7,101 bases of DNA from Bordetella parapertussis (GCA_945883615.1 CAMCYB010000066.1:1-7101), one strand, 5' to 3'. Positions 1 through 6,803 are shown, numbered from the stretch's first letter. The notes: generated from the letters alone by a model not told the origin. Program-made: numbers and translations.

Positions 1-61
1 ATTTGAATTCTCGGCTGTGCTGTTGCCTTGTCAGCACGGGGGGTGAACTTGAAGGGTCATT

Positions 62-106
62 AGTGAACATATCTCCACCTATTTTTTAAGTGGAGATATG
101 TTCACT
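62..106. repeat. Perfect 17-bp inverted repeat (hairpin)
   Basis: The left arm (62-78, AGTGAACATATCTCCAC) is the exact reverse complement of the right arm (90-106), with an 11-nt loop (79-89) containing six T. The stem is only about 40% GC and neither strand has a U tract after it, so it is not a standard intrinsic terminator. It lies just before the broken pilL frame. It could be a regulator operator, an RNA control hairpin, or a small palindromic element or excision scar. The repeat itself is certain; its role is unknown. Confidence 0.9.
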
Positions 107-118
107 TAAAAACCGCTC

Positions 119-138
119 AGGGACAATATGTGTTCCCT
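119..138 (+). promoter_or_regulatory. Small hairpin covering a possible RBS and ATG
   Basis: AGGGA (119-123) is a plausible Shine-Dalgarno four bases before ATG 128. It is complementary to TCCCT (134-138); the stem extends by two pairs past a one-base bulge and leaves the start codon in or next to the loop. The frame from this ATG has 19 codons, then TAA at 185-187, and then continues in the same frame into the TcpQ domain. If 128 was the original start, the hairpin could limit initiation. Such short pairing can arise by chance. Confidence 0.3.
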
Positions 139-187
139 AGACGCTTACACCTCAATAACTTCACAATTTACTCAAAATTCCACGTAA

Positions 188-511
188 CTCGCATCGATCA
201 ACACCGATGCAGCACCTAAAAAATTTAAAGCTGAACTGAGCGATAAGACCATTCGTCAAGCAGTCAAGCGTTGGGCGCAACAAACAAACTGGCATTTTGA
301 AAATATGCATTGGGCTGTAAACGTTGACTTGCCCATTTCAGCTGCTGCAGAATTTACAGATGATTTTGTAACATCCGTTCAACAGTTGCTTGTCACGACA
401 GAAATGACTGACAAACCGGTTCAGCCATGTTTCTACACGAATCAAGTTGTTCGTATCGTACCGATTGCACAAGTTTGTGACCCACAGGCTCGAAGAGGGT
501 CATCAGTATGA
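188..511 (+). pseudogene. pilL: PilL C-terminal TcpQ-domain fragment, no valid start
   Basis: In R64-type systems PilL is an outer-membrane-associated lipoprotein. Its C-terminal TcpQ-like domain resembles Vibrio TcpQ, which helps the secretin assemble and localise. The open frame after TAA 185-187 encodes 107 residues with the TcpQ pattern: FKAELSD and IRQAVKRWAQQTNW (residues 13-35), DLPISAAAEF (47-56), VTSVQQLL (61-68), then CFYTNQVVRIVP (81-92). No ATG, GTG or TTG occurs before ATG 305, which lies inside the domain and lacks a Shine-Dalgarno, so a protein starting there would lose the first helix. No signal peptide or lipobox is visible in any frame between 63 and 187. The same frame upstream is open from ATG 128 to the TAA. 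The stop overlaps the pilN start (ATGA), as expected for an intact operon. Most likely this is a truncated or nonsense-interrupted pilL; a rare start codon such as ATT 251 cannot be excluded. Confidence 0.7.
492..503 (+). promoter_or_regulatory. pilN ribosome-binding site, shared 12-mer
   Basis: GAAGAGGGTCAT has a GAGGG core (495-499) eight bases before the pilN ATG at 508. The identical 12-mer precedes the pilO start at the same core-to-start spacing. It supports ATG 508, which overlaps the pilL TGA, and so translational coupling to the upstream frame. Confidence 0.7.
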
Positions 512-2181
512 GTCAATATCGCAACTTAGCATACACAAATTTAAGACACATATTTAGTGCACCAAGCTATTTCAACAAGTGCGCGTTCATGTTGCCCGCT
601 TTAGTGTTGTGTTCAACATTGGGGCTGGCTAGTTGTGCAATTGATGAGCGTACTGAACAAAGCCAACTAAAAGTTAATAACCATCACAAAAAATTGGCAA
701 CACAAAAAGACGATTTCATTATGAGTACCCAATCAAACCATAAGCGTCAAGACCATCAAAAAATTAACAAGCCGTGGGTTGCAGGGTCATCCATTTCACT
801 CACTCAAGATATGACGATACCTGATGCCTTAAAAAAAAATGTTAATACGACATTAATTTTTCGACATAAATCGAATGACATACTTGATCTTGCCAGACGT
901 ATTGCCCATGCAACAGCTATACCCGTTAGGGTAAGGCCCGAAGCGCAATTACCCGCACATCTTTTTTTACCTAAACTCGCTAGCGATATGGGTGGCCAAA
1001 CATTTACTGCTGCGCGCACCATCCATTTAGAAAATCGACCGCGCCCTTTGGCTTCAATACTTGATCACATATCAAGTCAATTAGATTTGTATTGGCGTTA
1101 TACCGGTCGCGAAATTGAATTTTATCGAACCGAAACGCGAGTATTTGATGTACGTTCTTTGACTCTAGTCGCTAAGACTGACGCAAAACTGGGTAAAGGG
1201 GCAAGTCAAAGTAAGGCTGCATTTGAAAGCTCATCACAGACGAGCTTGATTGCCATTCAACAACCCATGCTTGAGGCCTTGCAGCAAAGGTTGCAACCCT
1301 TTATGACCCGAGCGGGTGTGTTGGCTGCTGAACCTGGTGCCTTATCAACAATTGTCGTGACTGATACCCCCGATGCTTTACGGGCAATTGCACAATATAT
1401 TGCAAAAGAAAACCGCAGTATGTCGCGCCGTGTACGCCTTGTTTTTGAAGAGTTTTCTGTTGTTCAAAAAGAAAACATCGATTACGGTCTAGATTGGTCA
1501 CTTGCACTATCAAATAGTTTAGCTGCCGCCCAATTTGCAATGACATCAGGAGTACGCACTGAGGCAGGCATAGCTGATTTATTAGCACAAAATACAGCTC
1601 AGTCAGCCTATAAAGCGCAAGCGGTTGTGAAAGCCATTGCGAAACATGCCGATATTTTGCGCCACACCACAGTTCCCGTGGTGACCTTAAATAGGCGCCC
1701 TGTGACACATGCCGTTAGAAAAACATTTACCTATGTTGATCAAATTCAAACAAGTACAGAACAAAAGTCAGCTTGGCCATCATCAAGCGCTGCCGCTTCT
1801 GTTTCAGTTCGACAGCGTGAAGAGACTGTCGGCGCTTTTTTGACACTGCTACCAGACGTTCAAGAAGACGGTCAAATATTGCTTTCTGTGGCTTACGACA
1901 ATACGGTCGCTCAACCTTTGAAACAATTAGCCTTTGGGCAAGGCGAGGGCAAGTTACAGGTTCAGCAAATTACCGTTGAGGGTAACGGTACCGTTCAGCA
2001 GGTGGCATTAAGGCCCGGTGAGCCAACACTCATTGCTGGTTTTGAGCGACAGGAAGATCAAAATAGTCAGTCTCGTTTAGCACCTCATGCACCGAGGTTG
2101 ACAGGTGGTGCTGATCAAGTTGGGCAATCAAGAAGTTTGACGCTGATAGTCGTGACAGCACAAATTGAAGAGGGTCATTGA
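508..2181 (+). CDS. pilN: PilN-type secretin lipoprotein of a type IVb pilus
   Basis: PilN forms the multimeric outer-membrane channel through which the pilus emerges. The 557-residue product has an N-terminal hydrophobic segment (about 25-42) ending in a lipobox LASC, with Cys43 as the predicted lipidated residue, so it should be cleaved by signal peptidase II. The stretch before the signal core is rather long; ATG 589 (Met28) would give a shorter signal but has no ribosome-binding site. A secretin/TonB short N-terminal-like region spans about 120-210 (IPVRV, then ASILDHISSQLDLYW). An N1-like ring-building domain spans about 245-310, with the typical IVVTDTPDAL. The secretin core runs from about 385 (VVTLNRRPV) through VGAFLTLLPD (441-450) to QQVALRPGEPTLIAGF (497-512) and the final LTLIVVTAQ. 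The length is usual for PilN. Start ATG 508 overlaps the pilL stop by 4 bp; pilO follows after one base. No disruption is seen. Its TcpQ-type partner PilL is broken here, which may impair secretin assembly (inference). Confidence 0.93.
   Translation: MSQYRNLAYTNLRHIFSAPSYFNKCAFMLPALVLCSTLGLASCAIDERTEQSQLKVNNHHKKLATQKDDFIMSTQSNHKRQDHQKINKPWVAGSSISLTQDMTIPDALKKNVNTTLIFRHKSNDILDLARRIAHATAIPVRVRPEAQLPAHLFLPKLASDMGGQTFTAARTIHLENRPRPLASILDHISSQLDLYWRYTGREIEFYRTETRVFDVRSLTLVAKTDAKLGKGASQSKAAFESSSQTSLIAIQQPMLEALQQRLQPFMTRAGVLAAEPGALSTIVVTDTPDALRAIAQYIAKENRSMSRRVRLVFEEFSVVQKENIDYGLDWSLALSNSLAAAQFAMTSGVRTEAGIADLLAQNTAQSAYKAQAVVKAIAKHADILRHTTVPVVTLNRRPVTHAVRKTFTYVDQIQTSTEQKSAWPSSSAAASVSVRQREETVGAFLTLLPDVQEDGQILLSVAYDNTVAQPLKQLAFGQGEGKLQVQQITVEGNGTVQQVALRPGEPTLIAGFERQEDQNSQSRLAPHAPRLTGGADQVGQSRSLTLIVVTAQIEEGH
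2167..2178 (+). promoter_or_regulatory. pilO ribosome-binding site, shared 12-mer
   Basis: This second exact copy of GAAGAGGGTCAT has its GAGGG core at 2170-2174, eight bases before ATG 2183. It decides the pilO start in favour of ATG 2183 over the TTG at 2165, which would place the site inside the gene and has no Shine-Dalgarno of its own. The copy doubles as the last codons of pilN (EEGH). Confidence 0.7.
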
Positions 2182-2182
2182 C

Positions 2183-3502
2183 ATGTTGAATCAGCATATT
2201 GAAAAAAACTTTATATGGGAAGTTCAATCAAAGGCACACCGTATTTTAAGGCTAACAACACAAAGAAATAATGTTTGGGTTTTAGGTTTGCATTGGTATT
2301 CGTTAATTGGTGCTCAAAGTCGACGTGATATTTTGATCGATCAGCGACAGAAAAAAGCAACGCATTATGTTGAGTCAAGCCCTTTCTCAGGCACCGCAGG
2401 ATCAGTGCTTGGCGTTTCATCACTCAGCCCTAAAAGTACAACACATCAAGCAAAATTTCACTCGGCAGCTTTAGCTTTTGCGCGTCAACATTTACATGAC
2501 ACGCACATTTTAATTTTGAATGTGTCAAATACAGCTTGGTGGTTGGTCGCATCAAATCATGGCACAGTGGTTTGTCAAACTGATGTTTGGTATACAGACC
2601 GTTTGCAAGTTGACGAACATGTCAGTCAACTTAAAGCTCGTTTTTTAAACGTTTATATTGAAGACCGCGAATGGGAAGCGCTTGTAGCAGAGCTAGATCA
2701 ACCCACTCAGGCATTGGCTTGGCTGACCAACCCTGCTCAACAAACAGATTATTTACAACCTATACCCAATAGCCCCTTTTTCAAAATAATAGCGTTCAGT
2801 GGTGCAGGTTTAGTCATGGTGGCGATTGTCATAACCTACTTGTGGGTTAATCATGCAAATGATCAGTTAAATCATATAAATCTAGCCGCACAAAAACCTT
2901 CTGACATGATGCATGAATCAAGTTTATTTCAAATGCATTCGCACGAAGCTATGTTGGCTTTGGTTGATTTATGGCGCACGTTACCCCTAGACCCTTCTGG
3001 GTGGATGCTTAAACGGGTAGAGTGTGAAAGACAAAAAGAGTCTTTTCGATGCTTAGCTCGATATACACGTGACATGCCTCACGCCAACAACGGGCAGCTT
3101 GCTCGGGCTATACCGGCTGATTGGCAGTTGGTGGCTGACACGCTTGATCAAGTCAGTTTGGTTCGTGATATTGCAATACCCACACAATCAATAGATTGGT
3201 CTGATCAGTTATTTGAAGAAGACTGGTTGACCCCCTTGCAACAACGCCAAGCTATTTTTCAAAGTCTGCAGCTTGGTGAGGGTGAGGCGATGGCTGTTTC
3301 TCTTACAAATACAGCAAGACCGATATTTAAGCGCCCAATTCGCGTCATTGGCCCTTTGCGCTCATTGCCCGCTTTGTCTGGTTTAAAGCAACCGATTCAG
3401 TGGCAATACGCCCTTCTTGAAATAGTTGATCAAACCACATTAGATTTAACTCACAGCCATTTTGTACTGCATCTTGTTGGAGATATGTTTGTTCCGTCTT
3501 AA
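2183..3502 (+). CDS. pilO: PilO-type inner-membrane pilus accessory protein
   Basis: This is the 439-residue pilin accessory protein PilO of R64-type pili, a bitopic inner-membrane protein thought to link the cytoplasmic ATPase to the periplasmic complex. It is unrelated in architecture to the small PilO of type IVa pili. A cytoplasmic N-terminal domain (1-198) precedes one strong membrane helix (about 200-222, core IIAFSGAGLVMVAIVITYLWV shortened at its ends) and a periplasmic domain (223-439). The periplasmic part carries a cysteine pair, Cys281 and Cys290, that could form a disulfide, next to the WMLKRVEC / RCLARY segment typical of the family. The N-terminal domain carries actin-fold-like strands such as HILILNVSNTAWWLVA (108-123), but no nucleotide-binding motif is claimed. 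ATG 2183 was chosen for its Shine-Dalgarno; TTG 2165 would add six residues. The end overlaps pilP by 14 bp. The frame is intact. Confidence 0.88.
   Translation: MLNQHIEKNFIWEVQSKAHRILRLTTQRNNVWVLGLHWYSLIGAQSRRDILIDQRQKKATHYVESSPFSGTAGSVLGVSSLSPKSTTHQAKFHSAALAFARQHLHDTHILILNVSNTAWWLVASNHGTVVCQTDVWYTDRLQVDEHVSQLKARFLNVYIEDREWEALVAELDQPTQALAWLTNPAQQTDYLQPIPNSPFFKIIAFSGAGLVMVAIVITYLWVNHANDQLNHINLAAQKPSDMMHESSLFQMHSHEAMLALVDLWRTLPLDPSGWMLKRVECERQKESFRCLARYTRDMPHANNGQLARAIPADWQLVADTLDQVSLVRDIAIPTQSIDWSDQLFEEDWLTPLQQRQAIFQSLQLGEGEAMAVSLTNTARPIFKRPIRVIGPLRSLPALSGLKQPIQWQYALLEIVDQTTLDLTHSHFVLHLVGDMFVPS
3479..3482 (+). promoter_or_regulatory. pilP Shine-Dalgarno deciding a TTG start
   Basis: GGAG lies six bases before TTG 3489. 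No ATG or GTG with a comparable site exists in the pilP frame; the first ATG (3516) would delete the front half of the signal peptide. The site lies within the last codons of pilO, allowing translational coupling. Confidence 0.65.
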
Positions 3503-3935
3503 TCTGTATTTTTGTATGGTGCTCATCGTCTTAGCCTTTCAAGCATCGAATCAAGCGCTCGCTCAAATAAACAACGGGGTTGATGAAAAGTCAAATCCCT
3601 TGGCTTACGATAAAGGTTCATCGTTAGGTGAAATGCTTGAATTTGAAAAAAATATTGCGCAAAGGTTGACGCACTCACCAAACAAAAACTTGATGATGCC
3701 TCATCAAAATGAAAATAAAGTGTTGGCTATTTATGGCGTGGGTACAAAGCTCATAACTGATGTTGAGTTTCAAGGCCGGCAATATCAATTCAAGCAAGGC
3801 GTGAGCCAAGCCTTTCAAGGGGGTGCTATACCTGAGCAGCCCGCCCCAAGATTAATTTACATTAAACCGCCGTGTGTCAGGTTGAGGTTCAAACGTGTTG
3901 AGCATCATTTTTGCCTAGAGGGGGCATTGCCGTGA
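3489..3935 (+). CDS. pilP: PilP, periplasmic type IVb pilus biogenesis protein
   Basis: This 148-residue protein matches the small PilP family of R64-like type IV pili in size, operon place and C-terminal pattern. The product is exported: a signal peptide MFRLN plus hydrophobic core (about 6-18) ends at ALA, with likely cleavage before Gln26. The mature part has a polar helical stretch (about 45-75) and then the conserved-looking block AIYGVGTKLITDVEF (80-94). It ends in a segment with two cysteines, Cys129 and Cys142, that may pair in the periplasm. In related systems PilP is needed for pilus formation and is thought to work with the PilN/PilO complex; its exact job is not settled. The start is TTG 3489, supported by GGAG; TTG 3462 upstream would add nine residues without a better site. 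The stop TGA 3933-3935 overlaps the pilQ GTG start in a GTGA junction. Confidence 0.82.
   Translation: MFRLNLYFCMVLIVLAFQASNQALAQINNGVDEKSNPLAYDKGSSLGEMLEFEKNIAQRLTHSPNKNLMMPHQNENKVLAIYGVGTKLITDVEFQGRQYQFKQGVSQAFQGGAIPEQPAPRLIYIKPPCVRLRFKRVEHHFCLEGALP
3917..3924 (+). promoter_or_regulatory. pilQ Shine-Dalgarno deciding a GTG start
   Basis: AGAGGGGG lies seven bases before GTG 3932, which overlaps the pilP stop (GTGA). This favours 3932 over the in-frame TTG at 3911, which lacks a site and would extend the overlap to 25 bp. Confidence 0.65.
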
Positions 3936-4291
3936 TTTGGGCTTATTTGTCAGACCGCGTTGCAACACAAAGTCAAGCACCCTTGCAAACGCAGCAAATA
4001 TTTAATCGGGTCACTTTATCAAAGGTTGGTGTTCAAGAAGATTTGCCGTCGCAATCAGTTGATCATATTAAATTGTTATTCGGCTTGCTTTCAATTGATC
4101 CACAGGGTTTGTCAGACCATATGTGCCCAGTGCAATTGGTGTCAGGTGAATGTTTGGTTTTGGTCTCAAAAGAAAATGCACAAGACGATCAAACGCACGC
4201 AACGGTACAGTTATTAAAGTCACACAGCTTACCGCTATTTGAGCCGCCCATTGTGGTTGTAACCCCGTCTTTTTTAGGTGCATTAAACTGA
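3932..4291 (+). CDS. pilQ: PilQ N-terminal domain, cut off by in-frame TGA
   Basis: The 119-residue product occupies the place of the N-terminal domain of the pilus assembly ATPase PilQ. It contains no ATPase motif. The recognisable part is its end, PPIVVVTPSFLGALN (105-119), resembling the VVVTP segment that precedes the ATPase domain in related Burkholderia-type PilQ proteins. GTG 3932 is well supported by AGAGGGGG and by the GTGA overlap with pilP. The TGA at 4289-4291 is in exactly the same frame as the downstream ATPase (90 nt to GTG 4379, no other stop), and the combined frame 3932-5668 has 578 sense-equivalent codons, close to a whole PilQ. I read this as the front half of one pilQ gene interrupted by a nonsense codon. 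On its own this fragment would have no catalytic function; a genuine split into two polypeptides is possible but would need a start for the second part. Confidence 0.75.
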   Translation: MIWAYLSDRVATQSQAPLQTQQIFNRVTLSKVGVQEDLPSQSVDHIKLLFGLLSIDPQGLSDHMCPVQLVSGECLVLVSKENAQDDQTHATVQLLKSHSLPLFEPPIVVVTPSFLGALN

Positions 4292-4378
4292 CACTTACGA
4301 AACCCAAATCAGTGTCAAATCGAGGGTGTACAGCACAACAGCAAAGCACGACACATTCTTTTCGCCATTTTAGATGAC
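4289..4378 (+). other. pilQ: In-frame stop and open linker joining the two pilQ halves
   Basis: TGA 4289-4291 is followed in the same frame by 29 sense codons, beginning HLRNPNQ and ending HILFAILDD, which run directly into VIKWGLKHGASDVHL of the ATPase. The last third is the usual helix before the ATPase core, so this stretch is or was coding. It contains no ATG, GTG or TTG in frame; a GAGGG at 4322-4326 has no start codon at a useful distance. A single substitution, such as CGA to TGA, would explain the break. Confidence 0.8.
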
Positions 4379-5668
4379 GTGATCAAGTGGGGCCTTAAGC
4401 ATGGTGCCAGCGATGTACATTTAAATGTGAACCCTAAAAAAAGACAGTCAAGTGTACGGTTCACTGTAGCAGGTTTATATATTAAGCCGCTTGATTTTCA
4501 AGATATGACTGCACAAGTGATGCTTGAGTTGTTGGGCGTTATTTGGATGAGTGTTCAGGGTGGTAATGGCGCCGTATTTGACCCATACCGAGAACAACAA
4601 GGGCGTCTCACTCGTTTTATATCGGGTCAAAATATTTTATTGCGGTGGGCCTCTATTGCGACAGACAGCGGGCCCTCGGTCTGCCTTCGCCTGCTGGCTA
4701 ATCAAGCATTAAGCGATTTACCTACTTTAGAAAAATTGGGGTATTTTGCTGACCAAATTCAGGCGCTCAGACGCAGTCGATTATCTGACGGTGGTGCCGT
4801 TATTTTTGCAGGGCTAGTGGGTTCTGGTAAATCAACCACCCTGGCGGCACTGCTTCGAGAATTACCAGATGACAGAAAGCTTATTACCCTTGAAGACCCT
4901 GTTGAATACAACATCGAAAATGCATTGCAGTGCAGTGTTGCCGGTGCGTTAGATGAAGATACCCACACCACCTTCGATCGTAAGCTCAAAGCAATAAAGC
5001 GCAGCGCCGTACAAGATCTACTGATTGGCGAAATACGCGATCAGTCAGGTGGGCGTGCCTTTGCAGATCTATTGCTTGCTGGTGTTAACGTTTACACCAC
5101 CGTTCATGCTGCTTCTGCCCTTCAGATTTTGAATCGTTTAGCCTCGAATTTTATTGGTGTCCCTCGGTCAGTGCTAGCTATGCCTGGCATGATGAAATTA
5201 CTGGTCTACCAAGCTTTGTTACCCCGCTTATGTGCAGTGTGTAGACTGACAGCTGAAGACTGGTTGGCTCAACCGACCCATCAATGCGCTTTAGGTTTTG
5301 CGCAAAACCGCGATTCAGCTTCTAGGTGGCTTATCAATTGGTGTACGCAAGAAAAAGTTGCCATACAAAACATTCGCTTAAGAAACCCTCGCGGTTGTGT
5401 GCATTGTTTGAAACAACAGGGCATTTATGGGGCGGGTTATGCAGGCCGTACAGTGGTCGCTGAGGTTATCGAACCCATGCGTATTAAAGGTTTTGCGCAA
5501 GCAATTGAGTCTGAGTCTATGACGCAATTGATTCAATTAATTTATTGCGATGCTGATCTGACACAAATCAATCAACGGGTTAAGCATCGTGGTTTGCAAA
5601 AAGCAACGTCAGGCGAGCTTGATCCCCGAGAAATTGAACGACGCTTTGGTGTTAGTTCATATGATTAA
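4379..5668 (+). CDS. pilQ: PilQ ATPase domain (GspE/PulE superfamily), split gene
   Basis: This is the catalytic part of the hexameric ATPase that drives pilus assembly from the cytoplasmic face of the inner membrane. The open frame encodes 429 residues. Motifs in order: ASDVHLNV (10-17), Walker A GLVGSGKST (145-153), Asp box LEDPVEY (171-177), Walker B LLIGEIRD (214-221), His box TTVHAAS (240-246). Two CxxC pairs, Cys285/Cys288 and Cys340/Cys343, look like the zinc-binding tetracysteine motif of GspE ATPases. The end, GELDPREIERRFG, matches the typical PilQ tail. All catalytic residues look intact. The nominal start GTG 4379 has no Shine-Dalgarno and cuts into the conserved helix (preceding in-frame residues ILDD), so it is probably an artefact of the upstream TGA; the original gene began at 3932. 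The 3' end overlaps pilR by 8 bp. Whether any ATPase is made depends on readthrough or a non-standard start. Confidence 0.85.
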   Translation: MIKWGLKHGASDVHLNVNPKKRQSSVRFTVAGLYIKPLDFQDMTAQVMLELLGVIWMSVQGGNGAVFDPYREQQGRLTRFISGQNILLRWASIATDSGPSVCLRLLANQALSDLPTLEKLGYFADQIQALRRSRLSDGGAVIFAGLVGSGKSTTLAALLRELPDDRKLITLEDPVEYNIENALQCSVAGALDEDTHTTFDRKLKAIKRSAVQDLLIGEIRDQSGGRAFADLLLAGVNVYTTVHAASALQILNRLASNFIGVPRSVLAMPGMMKLLVYQALLPRLCAVCRLTAEDWLAQPTHQCALGFAQNRDSASRWLINWCTQEKVAIQNIRLRNPRGCVHCLKQQGIYGAGYAGRTVVAEVIEPMRIKGFAQAIESESMTQLIQLIYCDADLTQINQRVKHRGLQKATSGELDPREIERRFGVSSYD

Positions 5669-6773
5669 ATTAAATTTTGCTGTCCCATGGCGGGTGTGGT
5701 TTGCAGGCATACAGTTTAGATCTAAGCGATCACAATATTATGAATATTTAGCCGATGCACTCACCACATCACCTTCACACAGAACATTACTAGACTTATT
5801 TGAAAAAGATGCGAGGCGGCAAGGGTCAAAAAGAGCGAGGGGTGTTTTAACTCAGTGGTGGCTTGAGCAATACCCTCGTTCTGGTGGTGACTTAAGTGAA
5901 ACGTGGCGTGGCTGTGTGCCCAAGCATGAGCGGCTTGTTGTACAAATGGGGCAAATTTCTGGTCATGCTGCGTTGGCGTCATGTTTTAGGCAGTTATCGA
6001 CCCACCTAAAGGTGATGCAACGTGCCAAGCAAACGTTTCTAAGTATTAGTGCGTCAGGTTTTGTGGCCTGTGTAACAGCTGCCACAGTGTGCGGTGTCTT
6101 TCCACTTTACACCTTGCCACATCTTTTAAAAGCTTTTTCCGTTGTGCCCTTTGAATATTTTGGTGTCGCCACGCTGGCACTTAATGATTGGGTCAGTATT
6201 TTGCATCGTTTCGGATGGTTGGGCGTATTTGTTCTGATCTCAATTAACTTGGGTGTTTGGTACTCATTGGGTCAAATGCGTCAACCTTGTCGATATCGAA
6301 TTGATTCAGTCGGTATATGGCGTTTTTATCGTGATGTGCAGTCGATTCATTTTTTAAGTGTGACCGCTATGTTGCTTAGCGCTGGCTTACAGCGGGGCGT
6401 CTCATTACGCGACGTGCTGTTGCAGCAATATAAAGATGCCAACCCATGGATGAAAGGTCACTTCGAACGCATGGTTTACCAGATGGATATTGGCATTGAC
6501 CCAGTCGAAGCCATGAACACGGGCCTTTTGGGTCAAGAGGCTTGGTGGTTATTTGTTGATTTGGTGCAAGCGCGCGGCTTGAATCAGGGCTTGCAGATGA
6601 CTTGCGAAACCATTCGCAGCAAAATTTCAAATGATATTGAATCAAGCGCTTGGCGATGGCGGTGGGTACTTTTATCAATGAGTTTGGTTGCTGTGATGGG
6701 TGTGGGTTACTGGCATGTCTTAGTGATTGAAGAGTTGCGGCAGGCTTTGCTCATGCACTACTCGTCGTTTTAG
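5661..6773 (+). CDS. pilR: PilR, type IVb pilus inner-membrane platform protein
   Basis: PilR is the GspF/PilC-family polytopic protein on which PilQ acts to assemble the pilus. From ATG 5661 it has 370 residues, a usual size. Two T2SF-type cytoplasmic domains flank the central membrane region. The first (about 25-122) contains MGQISGHAALASCFRQLS (95-112, the usual E-x-G position reads Q-I-S-G). The second (about 225-330) contains SVTAMLLSAGLQRGVSLRDVL and LVQARGLNQGL. Hydrophobic segments lie at about 126-148, 183-203 and 336-356, the three-helix pattern of the family. The start overlaps the pilQ stop (ATGATTAA) and has only a poor upstream Shine-Dalgarno, so translation probably depends on coupling to pilQ. 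An in-frame start at 5589 would add 24 residues overlapping pilQ and is less likely. If pilQ translation stops at 4289, pilR expression may also fall (inference). Confidence 0.88.
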   Translation: MIKLNFAVPWRVWFAGIQFRSKRSQYYEYLADALTTSPSHRTLLDLFEKDARRQGSKRARGVLTQWWLEQYPRSGGDLSETWRGCVPKHERLVVQMGQISGHAALASCFRQLSTHLKVMQRAKQTFLSISASGFVACVTAATVCGVFPLYTLPHLLKAFSVVPFEYFGVATLALNDWVSILHRFGWLGVFVLISINLGVWYSLGQMRQPCRYRIDSVGIWRFYRDVQSIHFLSVTAMLLSAGLQRGVSLRDVLLQQYKDANPWMKGHFERMVYQMDIGIDPVEAMNTGLLGQEAWWLFVDLVQARGLNQGLQMTCETIRSKISNDIESSAWRWRWVLLSMSLVAVMGVGYWHVLVIEELRQALLMHYSSF

Positions 6774-6789
6774 TTTGAAACCGTTTTTA

Positions 6790-6795
6790 AAGGAG
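6790..6795 (+). promoter_or_regulatory. pilS ribosome-binding site
   Basis: AAGGAG is a near-consensus Shine-Dalgarno eight bases before ATG 6804 and the strongest in the window, fitting the high output needed for a major pilin. The ATG at 6807 is a second possible start three bases on. Confidence 0.8.
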
Positions 6796-6803
6796 TGTTA
6801 AGT

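Noticed and set aside
1..63. Possible C-terminus of an upstream gene; all three plus frames give short open tails, one ending LKGH at TAG 61-63.
   Set aside because: Each tail is under 30 codons, the LKGH frame has a TGA at 4-6, and none matches a recognisable protein end.
62..106. Reading the 17-bp dyad as an intrinsic terminator.
   Set aside because: The stem is AT-rich and no U tract follows it in either direction; the T run is in the loop.
305..511. A separate 68-residue gene starting at ATG 305.
   Set aside because: The TcpQ-domain pattern clearly extends upstream of 305 in the same frame and there is no ribosome-binding site, so this ATG is internal.
1301..1708. Long minus-strand open frame of 135 codons inside pilN.
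   Set aside because: It lies wholly within a clear secretin gene, has no recognisable domain, and is best read as an antisense shadow.
3960..4217. Alternative plus-frame open frame of 85 codons overlapping the pilQ N-terminal part.
   Set aside because: It lacks a supported start and stays out of frame with both halves of pilQ, while the other frame connects smoothly to the ATPase.
3932..5668. Reassigned genetic code (TGA as a sense codon) or selenocysteine to explain the pilQ stop.
   Set aside because: TGA is the natural stop of pilL, pilN and pilP at well-formed junctions, tryptophan is encoded by TGG throughout, and the other broken gene has TAA, so a code change does not fit.
6376..6678. 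Minus-strand open frame of 100 codons inside pilR.
   Set aside because: It is a shadow of the second T2SF domain of pilR, with no start-site support.
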